A stretch of DNA of 64,000 nucleotides. Source: Pedobacter sp. B4-66 (GTDB lineage: Bacteria > Bacteroidota > Bacteroidia > Sphingobacteriales > Sphingobacteriaceae). The notes below the pieces were generated by a model. That model was not told the DNA's origin, did not search any database, and saw only the letters and a list, made by a program, of their open reading frames with translations. Both the position numbers and the translations under genes were made by a program. The stretch covers positions 124,001-188,000 of the forward strand of contig NZ_JAFVME010000010.1 of the NCBI RefSeq assembly GCF_018492665.1, given 5' to 3'. Shown here piece by piece: positions 49,701 to 57,971 of the stretch. The first letter of the stretch is position 1; each line of letters begins with the position of its first letter.

Positions 49701-50554
49701 ATGATCATATCAATATGGTCATCTTCTAAAACGGTATCCCTATCTAAGATCACTTCATTACGATCTATAGAAACTACCTCACCAGTATCTTCATCAACAA
49801 AATCCTCAACCCATTTTCTTAATACTCTTGCAGCAAGTTTACGACCGATATATTTCTTCAAACCTGATTTGCTAACCTTAACCTCATCAGCTAAGTCAAA
49901 CAATTCAAGGATGTCTTTATCAGAATCATAACCAATAGCACGCAATAAGGTGGTAACCGGGAACTTTTTCTTACGATCAATGTAAGCATACATAACGTTA
50001 TTTACGTCAGTAGCAAACTCAATCCAAGATCCTTTGAAAGGAATTACACGGGCAGAATAAAGCTTAGTTCCGTTAGTGTGGCGGCTTTGACCGAAGAACA
50101 CACCCGGAGACCTGTGTAACTGAGAAACAATTACACGCTCTGCGCCGTTAATCACAAAAGTACCTTTAGGAGTCATATAAGGTATGGTTCCTAAATATAC
50201 ATCTTGAATGATGGTTTCAAAATCTTCGTGTTCAGCATCATTACAAGAAAGCTTAAGCTTTGCTTTTAATGGAACACTATAAGTTAACCCACGGTCAATA
50301 CACTCAGGTATATCATAACGCGGTGGGTCAATAAAATAATCAAGGAACTCAAGAACAAAAATGTTTCTTGAATCAGTGATTGGGAAATTTTCAGCAAACA
50401 CCTTAAATAAACCCTCAGTGTGACGGTTATCCGAAGTTGTCTCTATCTGAAAAAATTCTCTGAATGATTGCAACTGCACATCTAGAAAATCTGGGTAATC
50501 TATGATATGCTTACTACGTGCAAAATTTACTCTTTGGTCGACTTTATTTGCCAA
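46751..50554 (-). CDS. rpoB: RNA polymerase beta subunit
   Basis: This 1267-residue subunit has the expected rifampicin-site region ([32 protein letters not shown]) and the C-terminal [21 protein letters not shown] clamp-binding block. It pairs with RpoC. It follows rplL in the usual order, with a 154-base gap containing two hairpins. Confidence 0.98.
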   Translation of the reverse strand: MANKVDQRVNFARSKHIIDYPDFLDVQLQSFREFFQIETTSDNRHTEGLFKVFAENFPITDSRNIFVLEFLDYFIDPPRYDIPECIDRGLTYSVPLKAKLKLSCNDAEHEDFETIIQDVYLGTIPYMTPKGTFVINGAERVIVSQLHRSPGVFFGQSRHTNGTKLYSARVIPFKGSWIEFATDVNNVMYAYIDRKKKFPVTTLLRAIGYDSDKDILELFDLADEVKVSKSGLKKYIGRKLAARVLRKWVEDFVDEDTGEVVSIDRNEVILDRDTVLEDDHIDMIIDAGVKTIILSKDDGASQADYTIIYNTLQKDTSNSEKEAVENIYRALRNAEPPDEETARGIIERLFFSDKRYDLGDVGRYRINRKLKMDTPDHVKVLTKADIIAIVKYLIKLINSKEEVDDIDHLSNRRVRTVGEQLYAQFGVGLARMARTIRERMNIRDNEVFTPTDLINARTLSSVINSFFGTNQLSQFMDQTNPLAEITHKRRLSALGPGGLSRERAGFEVRDVHYTHYGRLCTIETPEGPNIGLISSLCVHAKINNLGFIETPYKKVDNGVVSVDEPVIYLSAEDEDGKTIAQANAEYDDKGNFTTSRVKARYEGDFPIIEPEKLDLMDVAPNQITSIAASLIPFLEHDDANRALMGSNMQRQAVPLLRPEAPIVGTGLEGRVARDSRTLINAEGDGVVEYVDANEITIKYVRNDGDRLVSFEGDSKTYKLIKFKKTNQNTCINLKPIVKKGQKVVKGQVLCEGYATENGELALGRNLKVAFMPWQGYNFEDAIVINERIVREDIFTSLHIEEFELEVRDTKRGEEELTPDIPNVSEEATKDLDENGIIRIGAEVKEGDILIGKITPKGESDPSPEEKLLRAIFGDKAGDVKDASLKTPPSIKGVVIDTKLFSRAKKTTKAEEKSAIEKLDKRYDLATTNLKNELVDKLFQIVNGKTSQGVYNVYKELLFPKGAKFTQKSLADLEYAHINPYKWTTDDDKNEQIKLLLHNYGIRVNEELGAYKRDKFAISVGDELPSGIVQMAKVYVAKKRKLKVGDKMAGRHGNKGIVARIVRDEDMPFLEDGTPVDIVLNPLGVPSRMNLGQIYETVLAWAGKELGVKFATPIFDGAKHNEVEDWIAKAGLPASGRTYLNNGLTGEKFDQPTTVGIIYMLKLGHMVDDKMHARSIGPYSLITQQPLGGKAQFGGQRFGEMEVWALEAFGAANILQEILTVKSDDVIGRAKTYEAIVKGENLPTPGVPESFNVLVHELRGLGLDITLD

Positions 50555-50590
50555 TGGACTAAAGTTAATTTACTTTAAGAATAAACTATT

Positions 50591-50629
50591 TGTTTGGTTA
50601 GCCGTTAAACAATTCCACCAACCAAACAA
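50591..50629. promoter_or_regulatory. Hairpin 1 in the rplL-rpoB gap
   Basis: TGTTTGGTT (50591-50599) pairs with AACCAAACA (50620-50628) with one further flanking pair, enclosing a 20-base loop. It lies just upstream of rpoB on the message. Role unknown; RNA processing or attenuation are possible. Confidence 0.5.
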
Positions 50630-50651
50630 GATGAAATGTTTATAAACAGGT

Positions 50652-50681
50652 ATAGACTCCGACTATACAGTCGGAGTCTAT
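50652..50681. promoter_or_regulatory. Hairpin 2 in the rplL-rpoB gap, possible attenuator
   Basis: ATAGACTCCGACT and AGTCGGAGTCTAT pair perfectly over 13 bases around a 4-base loop. No clear T run follows on the minus strand. A partial terminator between rplL and rpoB is established in E. coli and could be the role here. Confidence 0.6.
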
Positions 50682-50708
50682 GGTTAAAGTTATATTAAAA
50701 TTAAGTGA

Positions 50709-51083
50709 TTACTTAATTTCAACTACAGCTCCAGCTTCTTCTAATTGAGTTTTCAAAGCATTAGCTTCGTCTTTAGAAACACCAGCTTTTAATTCTTTTG
50801 GTGCACCGTCAACTAAGTCTTTAGCTTCTTTCAAACCTAAACCAGTTAAGTCTTTTACCAATTTAACTACTGCTAATTTAGAACCACCAGCTTCTTTCAA
50901 TATAACATCAAAAGTTGATTTTTCTTCAGCCGCAGGAGCAGCATCACCAGCAGGACCTGCAACAGCAACTGCAGCAGCAGCTGGTTCAATACCATACTCG
51001 TCTTTTAAGATTTGAGCTAATTCGTTAACTTCTTTAACTGTTAAGTTTACCAATTGCTCAGCAAACGCTTTTAAATCTGCCAT
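50709..51083 (-). CDS. rplL: Ribosomal protein bL12 (L7/L12)
   Basis: This 124-residue stalk protein has an N-terminal dimerisation part, an Ala/Pro-rich hinge ([20 protein letters not shown]) and the C-terminal factor-binding domain ([31 protein letters not shown]). It recruits translation GTPases such as EF-Tu, whose gene is upstream in this cluster. Confidence 0.98.
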   Translation of the reverse strand: MADLKAFAEQLVNLTVKEVNELAQILKDEYGIEPAAAAVAVAGPAGDAAPAAEEKSTFDVILKEAGGSKLAVVKLVKDLTGLGLKEAKDLVDGAPKELKAGVSKDEANALKTQLEEAGAVVEIK

Positions 51084-51146
51084 TTTTATAGATTTTAAAA
51101 ATTTACGTAATAATAATTTATTTAATATGAACTTTTAAGGTGTTCC

Positions 51147-51668
51147 TTAACCTTCTCTTTCTTGAAGAGTTTTAACAATTCCTGCAATTTTGTTACCGCC
51201 AGACTGTAATGCCGAAATAACGTTTTTAGCTGGTGATTGTAATAATCCAATGATGTCTCCGATAAGCTCTTCTCTTGATTTCAAGCTTACTAAAGTATCA
51301 AGTTGGTTATCACCAATAAATACTGTTGAATCGATATATGCAGCTTTTAGCTGAGGTTTATCAGTTCCTTTTCTCAAGGCTTTGATCAGCTTAGCTGGAC
51401 CGTTACCTACTGTTGAGAATAATAATGCTGATTGGCCTTTTAGCGCAACAAAGATCTCTGATGCATCACCTTCTAATCCTTCAATCGCTTTTCTGATTAA
51501 AGTATTTTTAGCTACTTGCATTTCGATCCCGCTTTCGAAACATTTACGACGGATACCGTTAATTTTCTCAACAGATAAGCTTGATGTATCGGCAATATAA
51601 AAATTACCGTATTCCTGCATCTTCACTTGAAGAGCCGAAACGACTTCGTGTTTTTCTTCTCTGTTCAT
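51147..51668 (-). CDS. rplJ: Ribosomal protein uL10
   Basis: This 173-residue protein anchors L7/L12 dimers to the ribosome. The N-terminus MNREEKHEVVSALQVKMQEYGNFYIADTSSLSVEKINGIRRKC matches uL10. It lies 2 bases after rplA and 63 before rplL in the standard order. Confidence 0.96.
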   Translation of the reverse strand: MNREEKHEVVSALQVKMQEYGNFYIADTSSLSVEKINGIRRKCFESGIEMQVAKNTLIRKAIEGLEGDASEIFVALKGQSALLFSTVGNGPAKLIKALRKGTDKPQLKAAYIDSTVFIGDNQLDTLVSLKSREELIGDIIGLLQSPAKNVISALQSGGNKIAGIVKTLQEREG

Positions 51669-51670
51669 AA

Positions 51671-52369
51671 TTAGATCCCCGCTACTGATTTAGTTTCGAT
51701 TGCAATTCCAGGACTCATAGTTGAAGAAACATGAATGCTCTTAAAATAAGTTCCTTTTGCAGCAGATGGTTTTAATTTAGAAATTACTTGAAGAACTTCT
51801 AAAGCATTTTCATATATTTTCTCTGCTGGGAATGATACTTTTCCTACTGAAGCGTGTATAATACCACTTTTGTCAACTTTAAAATCAATCTTACCGCCTT
51901 TTACGTCAGTTACTGCTTTACCAACTTCGTTAGTTACAGTACCTGATTTAGGGTTTGGCATAAGGTTACGTGGACCTAAAACGCGGCCCAGTTTACCTAC
52001 TTTTGCCATACAAGCAGGAGTAGTGATAATAATGTCAACATCAGTCCATCCACCTTCAATCTTGGCTACATATTCGTCTAAACCTACAAAATCTGCGCCA
52101 GCCGCTTTAGCCTCTTCTTCCTTATCAGGAGTACAAAGAACTAAAACACGTACAGTTTTACCTGTACCGTGTGGTAAAGTTGCAATACCACGTACCATTT
52201 GATTGGCTTTACGTGGATCTACACCTAAACTAACATCGATATCAACCGATGCATCAAATTTAGTAGTAGTTATTTCTTTAACCAAAGCAGCCGCATCCTT
52301 TAAAGAATACGTTTTACCAGATTCTAGTTTAGCATGTGCCTTTTTTTGATTTTTTGTTAATTTAGCCAC
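51671..52369 (-). CDS. rplA: Ribosomal protein uL1
   Basis: This protein has 232 residues from a GTG start at 52369, which gives [18 protein letters not shown], the normal uL1 N-terminus. An in-frame ATG at 52405 would overlap the end of rplK and add 12 atypical residues, so it is rejected. The body carries [24 protein letters not shown] and [19 protein letters not shown]. uL1 binds 23S rRNA and can repress its own mRNA in other bacteria. Confidence 0.94.
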   Translation of the reverse strand: MAKLTKNQKKAHAKLESGKTYSLKDAAALVKEITTTKFDASVDIDVSLGVDPRKANQMVRGIATLPHGTGKTVRVLVLCTPDKEEEAKAAGADFVGLDEYVAKIEGGWTDVDIIITTPACMAKVGKLGRVLGPRNLMPNPKSGTVTNEVGKAVTDVKGGKIDFKVDKSGIIHASVGKVSFPAEKIYENALEVLQVISKLKPSAAKGTYFKSIHVSSTMSPGIAIETKSVAGI

Positions 52370-52392
52370 TGTTGTAAACTGTTTTTTGTTAA

Positions 52393-52836
52393 TTAATTTG
52401 TCCAAGGTGCATCACCACTAACGGTGATTCCCATACTGCGTGCTGTACCGGCAACCATACTCATCGCCGATTCGATAGTGAAAGCATTTAAATCAGTCAT
52501 TTTATCTTCAGCAATTGACTTAACCTGATCCCAAGTCACCGAACCAACTTTCTTACGGTTGGGCTCAGCAGAACCACTCTGTAATTTAGTAGCATCCTTT
52601 AACTGGATAGCAACCGGAGGGGTTTTGATGATAAATTCGAAAGACTTGTCAGCATAAACAGTAATTACAACTGGTAATACTTTACCGGGCTTATCTTGAG
52701 TACGAGCATTGAATTGTTTGCAAAACTCCATGATGTTCACCCCCTTAGCACCTAAAGCAGGTCCTACTGGTGGCGACGGATTTGCAGCTCCACCCTTGAT
52801 CTGTAATTTAACAAGTGCACTGACTTCTTTTGCCAT
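52393..52836 (-). CDS. rplK: Ribosomal protein uL11
   Basis: This 147-residue protein has the Pro-rich N-terminal [25 protein letters not shown] motif that contacts thiostrepton-binding rRNA, and the C-terminal [32 protein letters not shown]. It is in the standard nusG-rplK-rplA order. Confidence 0.98.
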   Translation of the reverse strand: MAKEVSALVKLQIKGGAANPSPPVGPALGAKGVNIMEFCKQFNARTQDKPGKVLPVVITVYADKSFEFIIKTPPVAIQLKDATKLQSGSAEPNRKKVGSVTWDQVKSIAEDKMTDLNAFTIESAMSMVAGTARSMGITVSGDAPWTN

Positions 52837-52905
52837 TTTCTGTTTTGTTAATTTGTAATACTCAATGTTAAAATGTTGGAAGCATGTAACATTTAAGATC
52901 TTTAT

Positions 52906-53448
52906 CTATTCTTTTTCTACTTGCATATAGTTAAGCTCTAATGGAGTTTTTCTTCCAAAGATTTTAACCATAACTTTTAATTTCTTTTTCTCTTCGTTAA
53001 CCTCTTCAATAACGCCAGTAAAACCGTTAAACGGTCCATCCATTACTTTCACGTTCTCTCCAACATAATAAGCTACGTTCATGATTTCGCTTTGTTGGCT
53101 CATCTCATCAACTTTACCTAAAATACGGTTAACTTCCGCCTGGCGCATAGGAACAGGATTTCCACCTTTATCTCCCAAGAAACCAATAACGCTATTAACA
53201 TTCTTAATTATATGTTCTAATTCACCATCTAAAATAGCTTCAATTAAAACATAGCCTGGATAAAAGTTGCGTTCTTTTGCAATCTTTTTTCCATCTTTCA
53301 TTTGATAATATTTTTCCATCGGTATTAATACCTGTGGAACCAAATGCGAAAAGCCTAAACGGCTAATTTCAGAATCAATATACTGTTTTACTTTCTTCTC
53401 TTTTCCACTAACGGCCCTAACCACATACCATTTCAACTGATCGTTCAT
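52906..53448 (-). CDS. nusG: Transcription elongation/antitermination factor NusG
   Basis: This 180-residue protein has an NGN domain ([30 protein letters not shown]) and a C-terminal KOW domain ([44 protein letters not shown]). It couples RNA polymerase to the ribosome and Rho. It follows secE by 9 bases. Confidence 0.97.
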   Translation of the reverse strand: MNDQLKWYVVRAVSGKEKKVKQYIDSEISRLGFSHLVPQVLIPMEKYYQMKDGKKIAKERNFYPGYVLIEAILDGELEHIIKNVNSVIGFLGDKGGNPVPMRQAEVNRILGKVDEMSQQSEIMNVAYYVGENVKVMDGPFNGFTGVIEEVNEEKKKLKVMVKIFGRKTPLELNYMQVEKE

Positions 53449-53457
53449 TTAGCTATA

Positions 53458-53655
53458 TTAATTAGAAAGTGATTTATAAAAAGTATCCAAAACGAATGTA
53501 GAACCCTTATCCATTGCAAAGACAACACATGCAATAATAAGCGAAGCTACTAAAACCAACACTGCAGAATTTTGCAATTCCCCCCATGTAGGCCAAGTAA
53601 CCTTCTGGGTCATTTCTTCATATGATTCTTTAACAAATTGAACTACTTTAGCCAT
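53458..53655 (-). CDS. secE: Preprotein translocase subunit SecE
   Basis: This is a 65-residue protein with one membrane segment (about residues 32-52) and the conserved amphipathic KESYEEMTQKVTWPTWGEL before it. The start MAKVVQFV at 53655 is chosen because an upstream ATG at 53679 lies inside the tRNA-Trp gene. It joins SecY and SecG in the translocon. Confidence 0.94.
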   Translation of the reverse strand: MAKVVQFVKESYEEMTQKVTWPTWGELQNSAVLVLVASLIIACVVFAMDKGSTFVLDTFYKSLSN

Positions 53656-53668
53656 AATTAATGTTTTG

Positions 53669-53739
53669 CACGGGAACAAGGATTCGAACCCTGATCAAAG
53701 GTTTTGGAGACCTCTATTCTACCGTTGAACTATTCCCGT
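53669..53739 (-). tRNA. trnW: tRNA-Trp (CCA anticodon)
   Basis: The 71-base gene folds with a 7-base acceptor stem (ACGGGAA/TTCCCGT), discriminator G, anticodon loop CTCCAAA with CCA and a normal T arm. It lies between tuf and secE, a conserved place in bacteria. The CCA tail is not encoded. Confidence 0.96.
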
Positions 53740-53783
53740 GTATAATTTACGCTTTTCCGAGCGAATTGATTTTGGTATTAGAA

Positions 53784-53818
53784 CAAAGTACTTAGGCAAT
53801 CAAAGCCCAAGTACTTTG
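53784..53818 (-). terminator. Hairpin after tuf, possible terminator or processing site
   Basis: Arms of 14 bases (CAAAGTACTTGGGC against GCCTAAGTACTTTG, one G-T pair) follow the tuf stop by about 39 bases. The downstream T content is low, so termination would be weak and read-through to tRNA-Trp is likely. Confidence 0.5.
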
Positions 53819-53856
53819 CTTTATAAATTTGTTCTGTATCTATAGATACTTAAGAA

Positions 53857-55044
53857 CTATTTTACTATTTCAGTTACCTGACCAGCACCTACTGTTCTAC
53901 CACCTTCACGGATAGCGAAACGTAGACCTTTTTCCATTGCGATTGCGTTGATCAATTTAACATTGATAGTAACGTTATCACCTGGCATAACCATTTCAGT
54001 TCCTTCAGCTAGTGTAATCTCACCAGTAACGTCTGTAGTACGGAAATAGAATTGTGGACGGTATTTGTTAAAGAATGGAGTGTGACGTCCACCTTCTGCT
54101 TTTGATAATACATAGATCTCAGCTTTGAAATCAGTGTGAGGAGTTACAGAACCTGGTTTACAGATAACCATACCACGACGGATATCAGTTTTCTCAATAC
54201 CACGTAACAATAAACCTACGTTATCACCTGCTTCACCATAATCAAGGATCTTACGGAACATCTCAACACCTGTTACAGTTGATTTAAGATTTTCTGCACC
54301 CATACCTAAGATCTCAACTGGATCTCCAGAGTTGATTACACCACGCTCAATACGACCAGTTGCTACAGTACCACGACCAGTGATCGAGAATACATCTTCA
54401 ACAGGCATTAAGAATGGAAGATCAGTTAAACGTGGAGGAATTGGAATATAGCTATCAACAGCATCCATTAATTCCATGATTTTAGCTACCCATTTTGGAT
54501 CTCCGTTCAAACCACCAAGAGCTGAACCTTGAATAACAGGAATATCATCACCAGGGAATTCATAGAATGATAACAATTCACGAACTTCCATCTCTACTAA
54601 TTCTAACAATTCAGGATCGTCAACCATATCCACTTTATTCATGAATACTACCAACGAAGGAACACCTACCTGACGAGCCAATAGAATGTGCTCACGAGTT
54701 TGTGGCATCGGACCATCTGTAGCAGCTACAACAATGATAGCTCCATCCATTTGTGCGGCACCAGTAACCATGTTCTTCACATAATCCGCGTGACCTGGAC
54801 AGTCAACGTGTGCATAGTGACGGTTACCTGTTGAATACTCAACGTGTGCTGTATTAATGGTGATACCTCTTTCTTTTTCCTCAGGAGCTGAGTCAATTGA
54901 ATCAAATGAACGCGCCTCAGATAAACCAGCATCAGATAACACTTTAGTGATAGCTGCTGTTAAGGTTGTTTTACCGTGGTCAACGTGACCGATTGTGCCG
55001 ATGTTTAAGTGCGGCTTGCTGCGGTCAAACTTTTCTTTTGCCAT
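53857..55044 (-). CDS. tuf: Elongation factor Tu
   Basis: This 395-residue GTPase has G1 [10 protein letters not shown]3 DCPGHADYV and G4 NKVD motifs, and the beta-barrel domains 2 and 3. It delivers aminoacyl-tRNA to the ribosome. Four tRNA genes lie just upstream on the same strand and should form one transcript with it, as in E. coli thrU-tyrU-glyT-thrT-tufB. Confidence 0.98.
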   Translation of the reverse strand: MAKEKFDRSKPHLNIGTIGHVDHGKTTLTAAITKVLSDAGLSEARSFDSIDSAPEEKERGITINTAHVEYSTGNRHYAHVDCPGHADYVKNMVTGAAQMDGAIIVVAATDGPMPQTREHILLARQVGVPSLVVFMNKVDMVDDPELLELVEMEVRELLSFYEFPGDDIPVIQGSALGGLNGDPKWVAKIMELMDAVDSYIPIPPRLTDLPFLMPVEDVFSITGRGTVATGRIERGVINSGDPVEILGMGAENLKSTVTGVEMFRKILDYGEAGDNVGLLLRGIEKTDIRRGMVICKPGSVTPHTDFKAEIYVLSKAEGGRHTPFFNKYRPQFYFRTTDVTGEITLAEGTEMVMPGDNVTINVKLINAIAMEKGLRFAIREGGRTVGAGQVTEIVK

Positions 55045-55164
55045 GTTTTTATACTTATTAGTAGGTTATAACTTTTTATTTATTTATTGTTTTGATACAA
55101 TTCAATACAAAAAACCTTGTTCACTCTGTGTTTAAACAGATTCAACAAAGCCTATTTACTTTTG

Positions 55165-55236
<72 letters not shown>

Positions 55237-55321
55237 TTTTAATCTCTAGCAGCTTATTATTTAATCCCGTTAAGAATCAATTCCACAATCTCTGCCGACT
55301 GCCCACCTTTTTCCATTTAAG

Positions 55322-55394
55322 AGCGGAAGACGAGGTTCGAACTCGCGACCTATAGCTTGGAAGGCTATCGCTCTACCAACTGAGCTACTTCCGC
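55322..55394 (-). tRNA. trnG: tRNA-Gly (TCC anticodon)
   Basis: The 73-base gene has the acceptor stem GCGGAAG/CTTCCGC, anticodon stem ATAGC/GCTAT around CTTCCAA, and discriminator T. Third of the four-tRNA group. Confidence 0.96.
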
Positions 55395-55405
55395 TTCTTT
55401 TATTG

Positions 55406-55488
55406 TGGGGAGAGAAGGATTCGAACCTTCGAAGTCTTGCGACAACAGAGTTACAGTCTGTCCCATTTGGCCACTCTGGTATCTCCCC
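55406..55488 (-). tRNA. trnY: tRNA-Tyr (GTA anticodon)
   Basis: The 83-base gene has the acceptor stem GGGGAGA/TCTCCCC, anticodon stem ACAGA/TCTGT around CTGTAAC, and the long variable arm expected for bacterial tRNA-Tyr. Discriminator A. Confidence 0.96.
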
Positions 55489-55496
55489 AAAAAAAG

Positions 55497-55569
<73 letters not shown>

Positions 55570-55630
55570 TTATATCATGTGCTGCTTATAAATGAAGCAA
55601 CAAATTTTATAATATTAATCTTTCATAGAA

Positions 55631-55676
55631 CATTCCATTTTAGTTGTTGAGGTAACGCCCTCTCTGAAATGGAATG
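55631..55676 (-). ncRNA. Structured 5' leader hairpin of the tRNA-tuf transcript
   Basis: CATTCCATTT (55631-55640) and AAATGGAATG (55667-55676) pair perfectly, enclosing 26 bases in which GAGG/CCTC can form an inner stem. The hairpin begins at the likely transcription start, one base inside the -7 element. It may protect or steer processing of the transcript. Confidence 0.45.
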
Positions 55677-55707
55677 CAAATCTACAAGAATAATTGATAG
55701 ACGCAAA
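55677..55707 (-). promoter_or_regulatory. Promoter of the tRNA-tuf transcript
   Basis: On the minus strand TTTTG (about 55708-55704) and TAGATTTG (55684-55677) match -33 and -7 with a 19-base spacer. It lies directly after the hpf terminator and about 108 bases before tRNA-Thr. Confidence 0.7.
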
Positions 55708-55716
55708 ATTTATTTT

Positions 55717-55749
55717 AAAAAAAAATTGGCGAAAGTAACTTCGCCAATT
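55717..55749 (-). terminator. Intrinsic terminator after hpf
   Basis: AATTGGCGAA and TTCGCCAATT pair perfectly around a 6-base loop; nine T follow on the minus strand. It ends the rpsU-xerC-hpf run. Confidence 0.93.
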
Positions 55750-55778
55750 CAATATAAAAAAAATGCTAAAATATGTCC

Positions 55779-56126
55779 TTAATAATCAGATACTTCATTC
55801 GCATTTAAAATTGCCTTATGTTCACTTAATTTTATTCGCGTCTTGTCTTTATGTTTGGTAATTTGCTTTCTTAACGACTCAATTGCTAAATCTGTAGCTT
55901 CCTCAAATGATTTACATTGTTCTTTTGCGAACATTGTTCCGCCCGGTACGATCAATTTAATCTCACTTATTTTATTAGCCTCATCATCTACATTCTCTAA
56001 TTTTAAATAAACTTCGCCACTTATAATCTGATCAAAAAACTGATCTAGCTTATCTACTTTTTTCTGAATGAAATCTAATAACTTCTGGTCTGCATTGAAA
56101 TGGATCGATTGAACTGTAATTTTCAT
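55779..56126 (-). CDS. hpf: Short ribosome hibernation-promoting factor
   Basis: This 115-residue protein matches the HPF/RaiA beta-alpha-beta fold (MKITVQSIHFNADQKLLDFIQKKVDKLDQFF, EEATDLAIESLRKQITKHKDKTR). It binds the 30S decoding site and stores idle ribosomes. Only the N-terminal domain is present, as in short HPF. It lies 16 bases after xerC. The start codon is preceded by AGAGGAGGA, a strong Shine-Dalgarno sequence that is unusual in this genome. Confidence 0.92.
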   Translation of the reverse strand: MKITVQSIHFNADQKLLDFIQKKVDKLDQFFDQIISGEVYLKLENVDDEANKISEIKLIVPGGTMFAKEQCKSFEEATDLAIESLRKQITKHKDKTRIKLSEHKAILNANEVSDY

Positions 56127-56130
56127 ATTT

Positions 56131-56139
56131 TCCTCCTCT
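56131..56139 (-). promoter_or_regulatory. Strong Shine-Dalgarno sequence of hpf
   Basis: On the minus strand AGAGGAGGA lies 4 bases before the hpf ATG, with the AGGAGG core 5 bases away. Other genes checked here lack such a site except rpsU, so this may make translation depend on ribosomes with an exposed anti-Shine-Dalgarno end. Confidence 0.7.
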
Positions 56140-56142
56140 TTT

Positions 56143-57027
56143 TTATGCCTTTGGATGGGCTTGTTTATATATTGATTTTAATCTTTCTACTGAATTATGA
56201 GTATAAACCTGGGTAGCAGCCAAACTTGCATGCCCTAACAACTCTTTTATCGCATTTAAATCCGCTCCTCTGTTCAACAGACTGGTAGCATAAGAATGAC
56301 GCAACACATGCGGGCTTTTCTTATCCTGCGTTGAAATGAAACTTAAATAACGCTGAACTATTCGGTATATCAATGTAGGATATGCATCCGCTCCTTTATC
56401 TGTAACGAATAAGCCCCCCGTTTTGTTATCAAAATTTTGTAATGTTTTTAGCTCAATATAAGCTCTTAACTGATCCTCAAGTAGTTTGCCTACCGGAACT
56501 ATCCGTTCTTTATTTCTTTTACCTAAAACCCTGATGGTTGATTCATAAAAATTAATATCAGACTCTTTTAATGACAACAATTCTGCAAGTCGCATTCCGG
56601 TTCCAAACAATGTTTCAATAACCAGTCTGTCTCTTACAGACGAGAAGCTTCCATCAAAAAATTCTTCAGAATCAAGTAAAACATCCAGTTTCTGATCATC
56701 AACAAATACAGGAAGTCGTTTAGGAACTTTAGGGGCCTTAACAAGAGCCATAGGACTCGATCGGATAATTTGCACCCGGACAAGATATTTATAGAAGCTA
56801 CGTAATGTAGAAAGCTTCCTGCCTATTGAATTCTCACTAATACCTTCCTCCATTAGCCAAACCATAAAATTCCTTACATGAATGTATTCTACAACCATAA
56901 GTTCTATTTCAAATGTTTGGGACATAAAATCTCTAAACTGAATCAGATCGGTTCGGTAGGATTGTACGGTATGTGGAGAATATCGCTTCTCGTGCTGGAG
57001 ATATGTTAGAAATTGTTCAACAGTCAT
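56143..57027 (-). CDS. Tyrosine recombinase (XerC/XerD type)
   Basis: This 294-residue site-specific recombinase has an N-terminal SAM-like domain (LTYLQHEKRYSPHTVQSYRTDLIQF) and a C-terminal catalytic domain with Arg in TGMRLAELLSL, HVLRHSYATSLLNRGADLNAIKELLGHASLAATQVYTH (His, Arg, His, Tyr). It resembles chromosome-dimer-resolving Xer recombinases, and the rpsU-xer-hpf order is common in Bacteroidota. XerC and XerD cannot be told apart with confidence from this sequence. Confidence 0.92.
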   Translation of the reverse strand: MTVEQFLTYLQHEKRYSPHTVQSYRTDLIQFRDFMSQTFEIELMVVEYIHVRNFMVWLMEEGISENSIGRKLSTLRSFYKYLVRVQIIRSSPMALVKAPKVPKRLPVFVDDQKLDVLLDSEEFFDGSFSSVRDRLVIETLFGTGMRLAELLSLKESDINFYESTIRVLGKRNKERIVPVGKLLEDQLRAYIELKTLQNFDNKTGGLFVTDKGADAYPTLIYRIVQRYLSFISTQDKKSPHVLRHSYATSLLNRGADLNAIKELLGHASLAATQVYTHNSVERLKSIYKQAHPKA

Positions 57028-57098
57028 AGAAACTATTTGTATTGCTCGATAGAGTGAATATACAAAACATTATCTTAACAATTCCTTTTTATTTGAAC

Positions 57099-57129
57099 AA
57101 AAAAAAGCCATCAAAAATTGATGGCTTTT
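57099..57129 (-). terminator. Hairpin terminator after rpsU
   Basis: AAAAGCCATCA and TGATGGCTTTT pair perfectly around a 5-base loop, with an A/T tract giving a T run on the minus strand. It lies between rpsU and xerC, so xerC and hpf may need read-through or their own promoter. Confidence 0.85.
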
Positions 57130-57155
57130 AATACTATTATAGTAAACTATAAGAA

Positions 57156-57350
57156 CTATATTGTTCCTTCTAGTTGCATATTTTGCTTATAAATAGCGTG
57201 TTTAACTAACGTACGACGTGCTACAGATTTTTTCTCGTAAGCTTGGCGGCTACGCAATTCTCTTAACACACCTGTTTTTTCAAATTTCTTTTTGAAACGT
57301 TTTAACGCTTTATCTAGTGATTCACCGTCTTTAATATTAATGATAATCAT
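57156..57350 (-). CDS. rpsU: Ribosomal protein bS21
   Basis: This 64-residue protein matches bS21 (MIIINIKDGESLDKALKRFKKKFEKTGVLRELRSRQAYEKKSVARR). In Bacteroidota bS21 helps bury the anti-Shine-Dalgarno end of 16S rRNA, so ribosomes lacking bS21 can read Shine-Dalgarno sequences and restore its synthesis. The site GAGAGGAGGT (57370-57361) lies 10 bases before the start, as expected for this autoregulation. A promoter lies just upstream. Confidence 0.96.
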   Translation of the reverse strand: MIIINIKDGESLDKALKRFKKKFEKTGVLRELRSRQAYEKKSVARRTLVKHAIYKQNMQLEGTI

Positions 57351-57360
57351 AACGTAAAAT

Positions 57361-57370
57361 ACCTCCTCTC
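57361..57370 (-). promoter_or_regulatory. Extended Shine-Dalgarno sequence of rpsU
   Basis: On the minus strand GAGAGGAGGT can pair over 10 bases, including one G-U, with the usual 16S 3' end ACCTCCTTTCT. It ends 10 bases before the ATG. Strong pairing of this sort is described for rpsU across Bacteroidota. Confidence 0.85.
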
Positions 57371-57386
57371 GTTGTTTTTAGGACTG

Positions 57387-57417
57387 CAAAGATAGGTATT
57401 TCCTTTGATAATCAAAA
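57387..57417 (-). promoter_or_regulatory. Promoter of rpsU
   Basis: On the minus strand TTTTG (57417-57413) and TATCTTTG (57394-57387) match -33 and -7 with an 18-base spacer. The start would be near 57380, leaving about 30 bases of leader that contain the Shine-Dalgarno sequence. Confidence 0.65.
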
Positions 57418-57504
57418 CAGTATGTTTAATATATTAATAATATTGTTCTTAAAAACACACAGTAGACTTTTTATGTTTATTTTTAATAACAAATTAAATC
57501 TAAT

Positions 57505-57876
57505 ATGAAATCTAAAAAGCTGCTGTTTATTACTTTAGCCATACTAATCATTATCCTGCCTGGGTTCATTTATTATCGTTACTACTTTGTATTTGGCGAT
57601 GGCGTTAAAGCCGGCGAATTAAATTATGTAGTAAGAAAAGGCTATATGTTTAAAACCTACGAAGGTAAATTGATCCAATCAGGGATCCGCTCAAAACAAA
57701 CCGGAAATATCCAATCTAACGAATTTGAATTTTCTGTTGAAGATAAGGCTATTGCCGAAAAAATGATGATGAATAGTGGAAAGACGTTTGAGTTGCACTA
57801 TAAAGAATATATCAGCACACTTCCATGGAGAGGCTACAGCACTTTTGTTGTTGATCGTATTATATCAATAAAGTAA
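57505..57876 (+). CDS. Small membrane-anchored protein of unknown function
   Basis: This 123-residue protein has one N-terminal membrane anchor (LLFITLAILIIILPGFIYY, residues 6-24). A beta-rich periplasmic part follows (GELNYVVRKGYMFKTYEGKLIQSG and GKTFELHYKEYISTLPWRGYSTFVVDRI). Homologues in Bacteroidota are sometimes labelled 6-phosphogluconate dehydrogenase, which this sequence does not support. It stands alone. Confidence 0.8.
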   Translation: MKSKKLLFITLAILIIILPGFIYYRYYFVFGDGVKAGELNYVVRKGYMFKTYEGKLIQSGIRSKQTGNIQSNEFEFSVEDKAIAEKMMMNSGKTFELHYKEYISTLPWRGYSTFVVDRIISIK

Positions 57877-57892
57877 TCCATTATAAAGCAAA

Positions 57893-57920
57893 AATCCGGC
57901 ATAATTAATTATGCCGGATT
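57893..57920. terminator. 28-base perfect palindrome, bidirectional terminator
   Basis: AATCCGGCATAATT (57893-57906) is followed directly by its exact complement. It lies between two convergent genes. There is only a short T-rich tail, so it may act in both directions less efficiently than the other hairpins. Confidence 0.7.
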
Positions 57921-57971
57921 AATTGGTTTTATATTTGGTTAGAATATTCTCAGTTATTTAGTTACACTAAT

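Noticed and set aside
52370-52405. Longer ATG start for rplA
   Set aside because: The extension overlaps rplK and does not match uL1; the GTG at 52369 gives the conserved N-terminus.
53656-53679. Longer start for secE
   Set aside because: It would begin inside the tRNA-Trp gene.
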